NCBI GenBank assembly: GCA_964550565.1
Contig: CAZKAI010000137.1
Span: forward strand, 1-9,964
Direction: 5' to 3'
Source of the DNA: Anaeroglomus sp964550565
GTDB lineage: Bacteria > Planctomycetota > Phycisphaerae > Sedimentisphaerales > Anaerohalosphaeraceae
DNA: 9,964 nt
Made by a program: the position numbers and the translations under genes. Shown here in pieces: positions 1-6,018 of this stretch (the stretch's first letter is position 1; each line of letters starts with the position of its first letter). The notes below the pieces were generated by a model that saw nothing but the letters and a program-made list of their open reading frames with translations, was not told the origin of the DNA and made no database searches.

Positions 1-21
1 GTTCAAGTCCTGTACCGCCCA
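1..21 (+). tRNA. 3' end of a tRNA gene (partial, cut by window edge)
   Basis: The first 21 bases read as the T-arm and acceptor end of a tRNA. G53 is followed by the seven-base T-loop TTCAAGT, a T-stem half CCTGT, an acceptor half ACCGCCC and discriminator A. The matching 5' acceptor strand would be GGGCGGT, which is off the window, as is the anticodon, so the amino acid cannot be assigned. A GGGCGGT acceptor is common in valine and isoleucine tRNAs. CCA is not encoded: the bases after A are TTAG. CCA would have to be added by the nucleotidyltransferase. Confidence 0.8.
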
Positions 22-28
22 TTAGTTA

Positions 29-52
29 GGGTTGTTTTTCACGAAACAACCC
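29..52 (+). terminator. Possible tRNA terminator hairpin
   Basis: A 9-bp perfect stem pairs GGGTTGTTT (29-37) with AAACAACCC (44-52) around a 6-base loop, 8 bases after the tRNA end. The tail (CTTATGTTATG) is only weakly T-rich. It could be a weak terminator or simply a processing/stability hairpin for the tRNA transcript. Confidence 0.45.
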
Positions 53-162
53 CTTATGTTATGTGTGCCAACGGTTCTGTTTGCATCGCCGGATTAAAAT
101 CCCCTGCAATTGAGTCATAAAAAAGCCATTTCTGTATTTTTTCTCGAACAAATTCCCTGTTT

Positions 163-181
163 TTGCACTAAAAAAGTGCAA
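163..181. promoter_or_regulatory. Perfect inverted repeat, operator-like
   Basis: TTGCACTAAAAAAGTGCAA is a perfect palindrome with 7-base arms and a 5-base A-rich centre. It lies 112 bases upstream of the propeller gene. No T-tract follows, so it looks like a protein-binding site rather than a terminator. Its TGCAC-N7-GTGCA form resembles NtrC sites of proteobacteria, but I see no convincing sigma-54 promoter between it and the gene, so the identity of the binding protein is open. Confidence 0.4.
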
Positions 182-293
182 CATTAATGAAAGGCTTTTC
201 GTCTTTAGAGTCAACGACGAACCGAGTCGCTTCCGAGGTCTGGCCTATGGCGAGGCCAATCCGTATCTATTACCATTGTAACAGGAGAATCGT
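182..293 (+). other. Leader region of the propeller gene, with small hairpin
   Basis: There is no gene here. A perfect 6-bp hairpin TGGCCT-ATGGCG-AGGCCA lies at 241-258, and an AGGAG Shine-Dalgarno (about 283-287) precedes the ATG at 294. Further upstream, TTGAGT (110-115) and TGTATT (133-138) are 17 bases apart and form a weak promoter candidate. Nothing better is visible between the tRNA and this gene. Confidence 0.4.
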
Positions 294-1658
294 ATGCAGG
301 ACAGGCTGACAAGAAAACTCGTGGCGGGATGTATCTTCTCTTTAATTGGGTCTTTTTGCTATGCTGCCGACCCGGTCTGGCCGACCTGGCGCGGCCCAGG
401 GATGAACGGCATCAGTCCCGACGGCAATCCCCCAGTCAAATGGAGCGAAACTGAGAATATTCTGTGGAAAGTCAAACTTGAAGGCGATCCGTCCGACGGC
501 AGCCCGGTTATCTCAGGCGACAAGATTATTTTCCAATCCGCGGTCGATACCGGCAAAAAGTCTGACGCTGCACCGGCCGCTGAACCGGCTCCGCAGTCGG
601 CTCCCGGAGGTCGTCCTGGCAGAGGTCCGGCCCGGGCACCGTCATCGATATATCAATTTAACGTGGTCTGCCTGGACCGCAATACCGGCAAGGAAATTTG
701 GAAAACCACCGTCTGCGAAGTGGTTCCGCATGAAGGCCATCACGGCGACCACGGATTCGCATCCTATTCTCCGGTTACCGACGGCAAGCGAATTTGGGCG
801 GATTTCGGTTCGCGCGGGGTATATTGCCTCGATATGGACGGCAAGGTACTCTGGCAACAGGACTTAGCCAAAAAAACCGTTCGGGCCGGCTTCGGTGAAG
901 GCGGCTCACCCGCACTGGTTGGCGACCTGCTGATTGTATTAGTCGATCACGAGGGCCAGTCGTTTATTGCTGCGCTAAATAAAGACACCGGCAAGACCGT
1001 CTGGAAGCAGGACCGGGACGAAAAGACCTCATGGACGACTCCGCTGGTCGTGCAGCATGACGGGCAGACGCAAATTGTCGTTGTCGGGAGTAACCGGACG
1101 CGCGCTTATGACCCCAAAGACGGCAAAGTCATCTGGGAATGCAGCGGCCAGACCGAAAATGTCATCCCGACGCCGGTGACGGGTTTTGATATGGTCTTCT
1201 GCACCAGCGGCTTCCGCGGCAGTAAACTGCAGGCCATCAAACTCGGCAAAACCGGCGACCTGACCGGCACCGACGCTATTGCCTGGGAAGTCAATGAAGG
1301 AACGCCCTATGTGCCGTCACCGCTGTTGTATGAGGACAAGGTCTATGTCAATGCGGTCAATAATCCGGTCATCTATTGCTACAATGCCAAGACCGGCAAG
1401 CCATATTATGTCAAGCAGAACCTCGATGAAATGAAGGGGATGTATGCTTCGCCGGTCGGTGCGGCAGGCCGGGTCTATTTCGTCGGACGTAACGGCGTAA
1501 CCTGCGTATTGAGCAATTCGGACGAATACAAGCTGCTTTCCGTTAATAAGCTGGATGATGGCATTGACGCCTCACCCGCCATTGTCGGCGACCGCATCTA
1601 TCTTCGTGGCAAGCAGAATCTGTATTGTATTGCAGAGTCGAAAGCAGAACAAAAATAG
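294..1658 (+). CDS. Secreted PQQ-like beta-propeller repeat protein
   Basis: This 454-residue protein is predicted to be exported. A Sec signal peptide (basic residues R4, R7, K8; hydrophobic core 9-22) ends at a signal peptidase I site, CYA|A, after residue 24. The mature protein opens with WPTWRGPGMNG and then shows repeated propeller blades marked by D-x-x-T/D-G-K-x-x-W motifs: DRNTGKEIW (128-136), DMDGKVLW (180-187), NKDTGKTVW (229-237), DPKDGKVIW (273-281) and NAKTGKPYY (364-372). This fold is shared by BamB and quinoprotein dehydrogenases. No dehydrogenase catalytic set is evident, so a scaffold or binding role is likelier than an enzyme. A Pro/Ala/Gly-rich insertion (about 91-118) interrupts the first blades. 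Planctomycetes encode many such paralogues, so calling it BamB on the strength of the neighbouring BamD-like gene would be speculative. The ATG has a clear AGGAG ribosome binding site. Confidence 0.88.
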   Translation: MQDRLTRKLVAGCIFSLIGSFCYAADPVWPTWRGPGMNGISPDGNPPVKWSETENILWKVKLEGDPSDGSPVISGDKIIFQSAVDTGKKSDAAPAAEPAPQSAPGGRPGRGPARAPSSIYQFNVVCLDRNTGKEIWKTTVCEVVPHEGHHGDHGFASYSPVTDGKRIWADFGSRGVYCLDMDGKVLWQQDLAKKTVRAGFGEGGSPALVGDLLIVLVDHEGQSFIAALNKDTGKTVWKQDRDEKTSWTTPLVVQHDGQTQIVVVGSNRTRAYDPKDGKVIWECSGQTENVIPTPVTGFDMVFCTSGFRGSKLQAIKLGKTGDLTGTDAIAWEVNEGTPYVPSPLLYEDKVYVNAVNNPVIYCYNAKTGKPYYVKQNLDEMKGMYASPVGAAGRVYFVGRNGVTCVLSNSDEYKLLSVNKLDDGIDASPAIVGDRIYLRGKQNLYCIAESKAEQK

Positions 1659-1661
1659 ATA

Positions 1662-1678
1662 ATGTATACCATATACAT
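1662..1678. repeat. Short AT-rich inverted repeat
   Basis: ATGTATA-CCA-TATACAT, with perfect 7-base arms, lies 4 bases after the propeller stop codon. There is no T-tract, so it is not a terminator. It may be an mRNA 3'-end structure or chance in AT-rich DNA. Confidence 0.3.
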
Positions 1679-1756
1679 CTATTAATGAGAGTTTCAACAA
1701 AGCAACACCAATCTTATTAAGTCATTTTAAGGTACTTTTGAGCTGTATTAATATAG

Positions 1757-1784
1757 GCCCACGCTATTTGTCGTGGGCTTTTTT
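1757..1784 (+). terminator. Rho-independent terminator after the propeller gene
   Basis: GCCCACG (1757-1763) pairs perfectly with CGTGGGC (1772-1778) around an 8-base loop and is followed at once by six T residues. It isolates the propeller gene from the bamD-like gene. Confidence 0.88.
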
Positions 1785-1850
1785 ATCTATTTTTATATCC
1801 GACTCTGACAATCTTTATATGGGTACTATCCAAAAACCTGCCAAACACGT

Positions 1851-1878
1851 TTGCATTCATCGCTTAAGCTGTTATAAT
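1851..1878 (+). promoter_or_regulatory. Candidate sigma-70-type promoter for the bamD-like gene
   Basis: A perfect TATAAT at 1873-1878 stands 16 bases after TTGCAT (1851-1856), a weak -35. It lies after the terminator and would give a leader of roughly 40 bases before the ATG at 1925. The -10 is convincing and the -35 is not. Confidence 0.5.
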
Positions 1879-1924
1879 TCCTCTGTTTCTGGCATCCTAA
1901 AAATCAGCCATAAAGGGAACGGAT

Positions 1925-2959
1925 ATGCGAAAAGCAGGGATTGGTTTACTTTTGATACTATGCATGGTGTGTACTGCCCGGGCGGAGACATTACGATTGA
2001 CCCCGCAGGGGCAATGGCAGAATCTGGCCACCGACCCGCAGGGTCAGCATGTCCTTGCGCTGGCGGAAATTAAGCAGAAGATTCTGGCCGGCGATAAGGA
2101 TGATGCCCTCGAAGCCCTTGAAAAGTTCAAAACCGACTACGCGGAGTTTGCCGGGGATGATCTGGATGCGTATATTGAGGCGGAAACTCTCTTTGCCAAA
2201 CAGAACTGGTCCAAGGCCACCAAGCAGTTTCAGAAATTTGTGAAAGACTGGCCCGAAAGCCCGTTTTTTGATATCGCCAATGAGCGGCTGTATTCCATCG
2301 GCACTGCGTTTCTGAGTGGCCAGAAACGCCAGGTCATGGGGATTTTATGGCTGTCGGCTTTTGACAACGGCGTGGATATCATGCGGGATATTGCAGACCG
2401 TATGGGAACCGGCCCCATGGGGCTGCGGTCACTGGTGACACTGGCCGAGGCATACGAAAAACGCAAAATGTATGCCGAGGCGTATGAAGTCTGGTCGGAA
2501 GTGGCCGATAAGTGGCCCACCGGTGATGTCGGTCAGCAGGCCCTGCTGCGGATGGCACAGTGTCTTCATGCCGCCTATAAGGGGCCGCGATATGACCCCA
2601 CCTGGCTGATCAGCGCCAAAGCCTATTATGAGGATTACCTCAAACGGTACCCCCAGCAGGCCGCCCAGATCAAGGCTTCTGATACGATTGCGATGATTGT
2701 TCAGCAGCAGGCGTATAAGAACTACTGGATTGCCCAGTACTACGACCGTACCGACCATCTGCTGGCCGCGAATCTGTATTATCAGTATGTCATTGACACC
2801 TGGCCGGAATCCGAAGCCGGCTATATGGCGGTCCAGTCGCAGCAGCAGGGATATCAGTATCCAAAAACGCTTCGCCGCAAGACCTTTGATGTCGGCTGTA
2901 AATTTCTGGATAGCTGGTTTGGGATTGGCCTTCTATTCGGCAAGACGTCCCAGGATTAA
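1925..2959 (+). CDS. BamD/YfiO-like TPR protein, outer-membrane assembly
   Basis: This 344-residue exported protein has a signal peptide (hydrophobic core 6-16) ending at ARA|E after residue 20. The mature part is helical with TPR-like pairs. Typical segments are ALEALEKFKTDY (61-72), WSKATKQFQKFVKDWPESPF (95-114), AEAYEVWSEVADKWP (184-198), AKAYYEDYLKRYP (231-243) and LAANLYYQYVIDTWPESEAG (280-299). The repeated '...YP/WPxSxxxxxA' ends of helices are the hallmark of the BamD family, whose members help BamA insert beta-barrel proteins into the outer membrane. It is longer than proteobacterial BamD (about 245 residues) and has no lipobox cysteine, so membrane anchoring would differ. The ATG follows AAAGGGA with 6-base spacing. 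lptE lies downstream, separated by a repeat element that fills the gap. A more general TPR role cannot be excluded. Confidence 0.75.
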   Translation: MRKAGIGLLLILCMVCTARAETLRLTPQGQWQNLATDPQGQHVLALAEIKQKILAGDKDDALEALEKFKTDYAEFAGDDLDAYIEAETLFAKQNWSKATKQFQKFVKDWPESPFFDIANERLYSIGTAFLSGQKRQVMGILWLSAFDNGVDIMRDIADRMGTGPMGLRSLVTLAEAYEKRKMYAEAYEVWSEVADKWPTGDVGQQALLRMAQCLHAAYKGPRYDPTWLISAKAYYEDYLKRYPQQAAQIKASDTIAMIVQQQAYKNYWIAQYYDRTDHLLAANLYYQYVIDTWPESEAGYMAVQSQQQGYQYPKTLRRKTFDVGCKFLDSWFGIGLLFGKTSQD

Positions 2960-2962
2960 CTT

Positions 2963-3068
2963 ATACCCAAATGGGTATGATTATTCCGCGAGCAAAAGCA
3001 GCAAATGGTTAATGCCACTATACTTAGCCGCGACGAACCGGAAAACTTCAAGTACGATCAGTATAAAT
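2963..3068 (+). repeat. Intergenic repeat element, copy A (~105 bp)
   Basis: Starts three bases after the bamD-like stop codon with the palindrome ATACCC-AAAT-GGGTAT, followed by GATTATTCCGCGAGCAAA, which is identical in copy B at 7518-7621. By hand alignment the two copies differ at about 15 of 106 columns. An internal stem GGTTAA/TTAGCC (one G-U pair, 11-base loop) is kept in both. The element stops 11 bases before the lptE start. I do not recognise its family. No transposase, target duplication or T-tract is visible. Confidence 0.85.
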
Positions 3069-3079
3069 TTGGAAATCAC

Positions 3080-3580
3080 ATGAAAGCAATAGTAACGATA
3101 ACAGGGTTGGTTGTTCTGGCCGTCTCGCTGTGCGGCTGTCAGGGATACAGCAATTCGTGGCTGCATCGGGACGATGTCAGTACGGTGTATGTGGAAATGA
3201 TGGAAACCAGCAGCTTTCGGCGCGGGCATGAATTTGCTCTGACCGATGCCATCTGCAAGCGGATCGAGGCCCAGACGCCGTATAAGATTGTGTCCGACCG
3301 TGATGTGGCTGACACGATTCTCAGCGGCAGGATGGATATTGGAACCGGGGTGCTGGCCACGGAACGATGGGAAGGCCGGCCGCTGGAATACGAAACGTCC
3401 ATTGCGGTGACGGTGACCTGGAAGAATCTCAAGACCGGCCAGATTCTTGTTGACCGGGAAATGGTGTTCGGCTCGGCCTCATACTCCTCGCAGCTCGGAC
3501 AGAGCTTCGACTACTCCATCGGTCTGGCGGTGAACAATGCGGCTCAAAAAGTCGTAGAATTGATGGAAAAACCCTGGTAA
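3080..3580 (+). CDS. lptE: LPS-assembly lipoprotein LptE
   Basis: This 166-residue lipoprotein has a hydrophobic signal (residues 3-16) followed by a lipobox LCGC with Cys20 as the lipidation site. Cys at -2 is slightly unusual. The mature sequence shows the planctomycete LptE pattern: STVYVEMMETSSFRRG (34-49), LTDAICKRIEAQTPYKIV (54-71), then ADTILSGRM (77-85), TVTWKNLKTGQ (111-121) and a C-terminal helix NNAAQKVVELMEKPW. LptE plugs the LptD barrel and helps deliver lipopolysaccharide to the outer leaflet. The start at 3080 is preferred because the signal peptide begins there, with GGA at 3071-3073. An in-frame ATG at 3005 lies inside the upstream repeat and would put 25 polar residues before the signal. 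Probably cotranscribed with the bamD-like gene. Confidence 0.85.
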   Translation: MKAIVTITGLVVLAVSLCGCQGYSNSWLHRDDVSTVYVEMMETSSFRRGHEFALTDAICKRIEAQTPYKIVSDRDVADTILSGRMDIGTGVLATERWEGRPLEYETSIAVTVTWKNLKTGQILVDREMVFGSASYSSQLGQSFDYSIGLAVNNAAQKVVELMEKPW

Positions 3581-3601
3581 AACGCGTGACCCAATGAGTC
3601 T

Positions 3602-3656
3602 TTATAGTTGGCGGCCTGCGGCAGACCTGCCGTGAGCCGTCAACTGTAATTTTTTT
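3602..3656 (+). terminator. Terminator-like long hairpin between lptE and ftsH
   Basis: A 14-bp outer stem (3602-3615 with 3636-3649, two G-U pairs) encloses a 3x3 internal loop and an inner stem CGGCAG/CTGCCG (3619-3624 with 3627-3632). It is followed by a run of seven T (3650-3656), which is the form of a strong intrinsic terminator. Only 27 bases separate the T-run from the ftsH ATG, so a complete promoter does not fit between them. Confidence 0.75.
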
Positions 3657-3683
3657 AACCGGATAGCATAGAAACAGGAACGT

Positions 3684-5654
3684 ATGGCAGAACAACAAAA
3701 AAACAAGCAGACCCCGGGGCAGCCGCCAGCGGGGCTTGGCAAGTATAATCGCGGTCCGTTCAGTTGGCTGCTGATTGCCCTGATCGCGACCACCCTGCTG
3801 ATGACCCTGAACAAGTGGCAGCGGGTCGAGCAAATCAATTACAGTCCCGATTTCCTCAATCACGTTCGGCAGGGACACGTCGAAAGCGTCAAGATTGAAC
3901 ATGAACGCATCGTGGGGCTTTTTAACGAACTCGGCAAGGAATCCCGCAAACCGACGGATCCGACCAGCTTTGAGGTCGTTTATATCCAGCCGATGTGGGA
4001 CAAGGAGCTGCAGGCCCTCCTGCAAAAGCATAATGTAGTCGTCAAGGGCGGCAAGCCCGATATGTGGCTGCCGCTGCTGTGGAACCTGCTGCCGTTTGCA
4101 CTGCTGCTGGCAATGATTTATTTCTTCTTCCTGCGTGGCATGCGAGGCGGCGGCGGACTGGGCACGGCGCTGAGCTTCGGCCGCAGCAAACACCGCGTTC
4201 GTGCCGGCAAGGACACCAAGATTACCTTTGCCGACGTCGCGGGCATCGATGAGGCCAAGGAAGAAGTGGCCGAAGTTATCGAGTTCCTGAAAAATCCCAA
4301 AAAGTTCAAGAAAATCGGCGGACGCATTCCCCGGGGTGTGCTGCTGGTCGGACCTCCCGGCTGCGGCAAGACCCTGCTGGCCAAGGCCATTGCCGGCGAA
4401 TCGGATGTGCCGTTTTTCAGCATCTCCGGCAGTGATTTTGTCGAGATGTTCGTCGGCGTCGGCGCCAGCCGCGTCCGCGACCTGTTCCGTCAGGCCAAGG
4501 AAAATTCGCCGTGCATCATCTTCCTCGATGAAATCGACGCCATCGGCAAAAAACGCGGTCCCGGCTTTGTCAGCGGCGGCCACGATGAACGCGAACAGAC
4601 GCTCAATGCCATCCTGGTTGAAATGGACGGCTTTGAAACCGACGACCAGGTGATTGTCATTGCCGCAACCAACCGCGCCGATATTCTCGACAGCGCCCTG
4701 ACCCGCCCCGGCCGGTTTGACCGCCAGGTGGTGGTGCCGCTGCCGGACCTCAAAGGCCGTATGAGCATTCTCAAAATCCACGCCCAGAAGGTCAAATGCG
4801 GCCCCGATGTCGAGTGGGAAAAAATGGCTCGCGGAACCCCGATGTTCAGCGGTGCCGAACTGGAGGCGTTGATTAACGAAGCCGCCATCGGTGCCAGCAT
4901 GCAGAATAAAGATTACGTCGAAATGGCCGATCTCGAAGAAGCCCGCGATAAAGTTCGCTGGGGTCGTGCCAAACGCAGCCGGATGGTCGATGAACAGGAC
5001 AAGCGTCTGGCCGCCTACCACGAGGCCGGACATGCACTCGTTCAGTCACTGCTCAAAGATGCAGACCCCTTGCACAAAGTCAGCATCATCCCGCGAGGTC
5101 AGATGGGCGGAGCAACCTTTGCCCTGCCCGAAAAAGACCGCATGTTCTATTCGCGGAAATATTGTCGGGCACAGATTCAGATTTGCTTTGGCGGTCGAAT
5201 CGCCGAAGAAATGTTCTGCGACGACATTACCAGCGGCGCCCAGTCGGATATCAAACAGGCCACCCTGCTGGCACGGGCGATGGTCATGGAATGGGGCATG
5301 GGCGAACAGCTTGGCCCGGTGAATTATTCATCCGACTCGACTTCTGAATCCTACATGATGCAATTTGGTCCGGAATTTTCCCAGAAGACCGCCGAGATGA
5401 TCGATGCGGAAGTACGCAAGATTATCGATACGGCCTATACGGAAGCTTCTGATTTATTGGAGGTTAATCGCGACAAGGTTGATGCACTGGCCAGGGCGCT
5501 GCTGAAATATGAGACACTGGATGCTGACGATGTCAAACTGCTCATATCCGGCGGGTCGCTGGAAAAACCGACCCTCAAGGACCTGTTAGCCAAAGAGCAG
5601 AACAAGACTCACAATGACGAGCCTGCTGCTGAAGACTATCGCAAAGAGTATTAA
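3684..5654 (+). CDS. ftsH: ATP-dependent zinc metalloprotease FtsH
   Basis: A 656-residue inner-membrane AAA+ protease that pulls out and degrades misfolded membrane proteins and selected regulators. In E. coli these include LpxC, which sets LPS level. Transmembrane helix 1 is at about 26-42, then a periplasmic domain, then helix 2 at about 130-150 followed by a Gly-rich turn. AAA+ module: Walker A GPPGCGKT (223-230), pore loop FVGVG (256-260), Walker B IIFLDEID (278-285) and second region of homology TNRADILDSALTRPGRFDR (329-347) with arginine fingers R341 and R344. Protease module: zinc site HEAGH (446-450) with the third ligand probably D522 in SDIKQAT. All key residues are present and the length is normal. 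The ATG has AGGA at 3676-3679, spaced rather closely. A polar tail follows residue 630. A terminator-like hairpin lies just upstream. Confidence 0.97.
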   Translation: MAEQQKNKQTPGQPPAGLGKYNRGPFSWLLIALIATTLLMTLNKWQRVEQINYSPDFLNHVRQGHVESVKIEHERIVGLFNELGKESRKPTDPTSFEVVYIQPMWDKELQALLQKHNVVVKGGKPDMWLPLLWNLLPFALLLAMIYFFFLRGMRGGGGLGTALSFGRSKHRVRAGKDTKITFADVAGIDEAKEEVAEVIEFLKNPKKFKKIGGRIPRGVLLVGPPGCGKTLLAKAIAGESDVPFFSISGSDFVEMFVGVGASRVRDLFRQAKENSPCIIFLDEIDAIGKKRGPGFVSGGHDEREQTLNAILVEMDGFETDDQVIVIAATNRADILDSALTRPGRFDRQVVVPLPDLKGRMSILKIHAQKVKCGPDVEWEKMARGTPMFSGAELEALINEAAIGASMQNKDYVEMADLEEARDKVRWGRAKRSRMVDEQDKRLAAYHEAGHALVQSLLKDADPLHKVSIIPRGQMGGATFALPEKDRMFYSRKYCRAQIQICFGGRIAEEMFCDDITSGAQSDIKQATLLARAMVMEWGMGEQLGPVNYSSDSTSESYMMQFGPEFSQKTAEMIDAEVRKIIDTAYTEASDLLEVNRDKVDALARALLKYETLDADDVKLLISGGSLEKPTLKDLLAKEQNKTHNDEPAAEDYRKEY

Positions 5655-5659
5655 TCCGA

Positions 5660-5698
5660 TCTGCCATTTTTGAATGGCAGACGGTAAAAGTGGCAGAT
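5660..5698 (+). repeat. Hairpin with an alternative second 3' arm
   Basis: TCTGCCATT (5660-5668) pairs perfectly with AATGGCAGA (5673-5681) around TTTG. The arm is repeated as TGGCAGAT (5691-5698), which can pair with ATCTGCCA (5659-5666) instead. There is no T-tract after either form. It lies between the ftsH stop and the true terminator. Confidence 0.55.
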
Positions 5699-5710
5699 TT
5701 GAGCTGTTAT

Positions 5711-5746
5711 TAAGGACTTGCGACAATAAACGCAAGTCCTTATTTT
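5711..5746 (+). terminator. Rho-independent terminator of ftsH
   Basis: TAAGGACTTGCG (5711-5722) pairs perfectly over 12 bp with CGCAAGTCCTTA (5731-5742), with an 8-base loop, and is followed by TTTTATAATAT. Confidence 0.88.
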
Positions 5747-5775
5747 ATAATATGATACAGGTTTCCATCGCAGGC

Positions 5776-5791
5776 TGGCACGCAATTTGTA
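5776..5791 (+). promoter_or_regulatory. Sigma-54-like -24/-12 element upstream of htrA
   Basis: TGGCACG-CAAT-TTGTA matches the sigma-54 consensus TGGCACG-N4-TTGCA at every defined base except one: the -12 GC reads GT. Transcription would start near 5801 and leave a leader of about 218 bases. The invariant -12 C is missing, which is a real weakness. No enhancer-binding protein gene is in view. Confidence 0.35.
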
Positions 5792-5855
5792 AAATCCTTG
5801 TCAGGCTGAACAAGCCCGGAAAAAAAACGTAAAACAATTGTTTGGAGCCAAAAGT

Positions 5856-5924
5856 ATGGAACAAAAATACCCCCTGAATGGTAACCGGGAGGCAGAGATC
5901 ACAAAAAGGCTGCAAGTGTCATAA
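5856..5924 (+). CDS. Small ORF (22 aa) in the htrA leader, hypothetical
   Basis: ATG at 5856, preceded by GGAG (5844-5847) with 8-base spacing, opens 22 codons beginning MEQKYPLNGNREAEITK and ending at TAA (5922-5924). The product is charged and has no signal peptide, membrane segment or codon run that would suggest a classical attenuation leader peptide. I do not recognise it. It is separated from the htrA ATG by 94 bases. The evidence is only the well-placed ribosome binding site and ORF, so a chance ORF is possible. Confidence 0.3.
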   Translation: MEQKYPLNGNREAEITKRLQVS

Positions 5925-6018
5925 GGCATAATGACGAAATCAAATTCTTGATAACAAAATGAAACAGGCTCTTTTCATGGTGACGAGCTGTTGTGATATG
6001 GAATTGAAAGGACAAACA

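Larger units (their letters stand above)
5743..6018 (+). other. Long leader/promoter region of htrA
   Basis: About 275 bases without a normal-sized gene between the ftsH terminator and the htrA start. In order it holds a TATAAT (5746-5751) without a good -35, a sigma-54-like site (5776-5791), a perfect 12-base palindrome AAACAATTGTTT (5832-5843) and a 22-codon ORF with its own GGAG (5856-5924). The run AAAGGA (6007-6012) is the htrA ribosome binding site. Confidence 0.5.

Noticed and set aside
318..332. VAGC lipobox-like motif in the propeller protein signal
   Set aside because: The cysteine is residue 13, right after the basic n-region, before the hydrophobic core ends. A signal peptidase I site at CYA|A fits better.
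1738..2073. 111-codon plus-strand frame overlapping the terminator and bamD-like start
   Set aside because: It reads through an intrinsic terminator and the promoter region, has no ribosome site, and overlaps the well-supported bamD-like frame.
3005..3079. Upstream in-frame ATG extending LptE by 25 residues
   Set aside because: The extension is translated repeat element with no ribosome site and would bury the lipoprotein signal peptide.
3429..5033. 534-codon open frame on the minus strand across ftsH
   Set aside because: It is fully antisense to an FtsH with every catalytic motif intact. Long antisense frames over ftsH are a by-product of GC-rich codon use, and this one has His/Ala/Gly-rich composition with no recognisable domain.
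5959..6018. Upstream in-frame ATG extending HtrA by 20 residues
   Set aside because: The AAAGGA site is correctly spaced for 6019, and the signal peptide starts there. The extension contains polar and Cys residues ahead of it.
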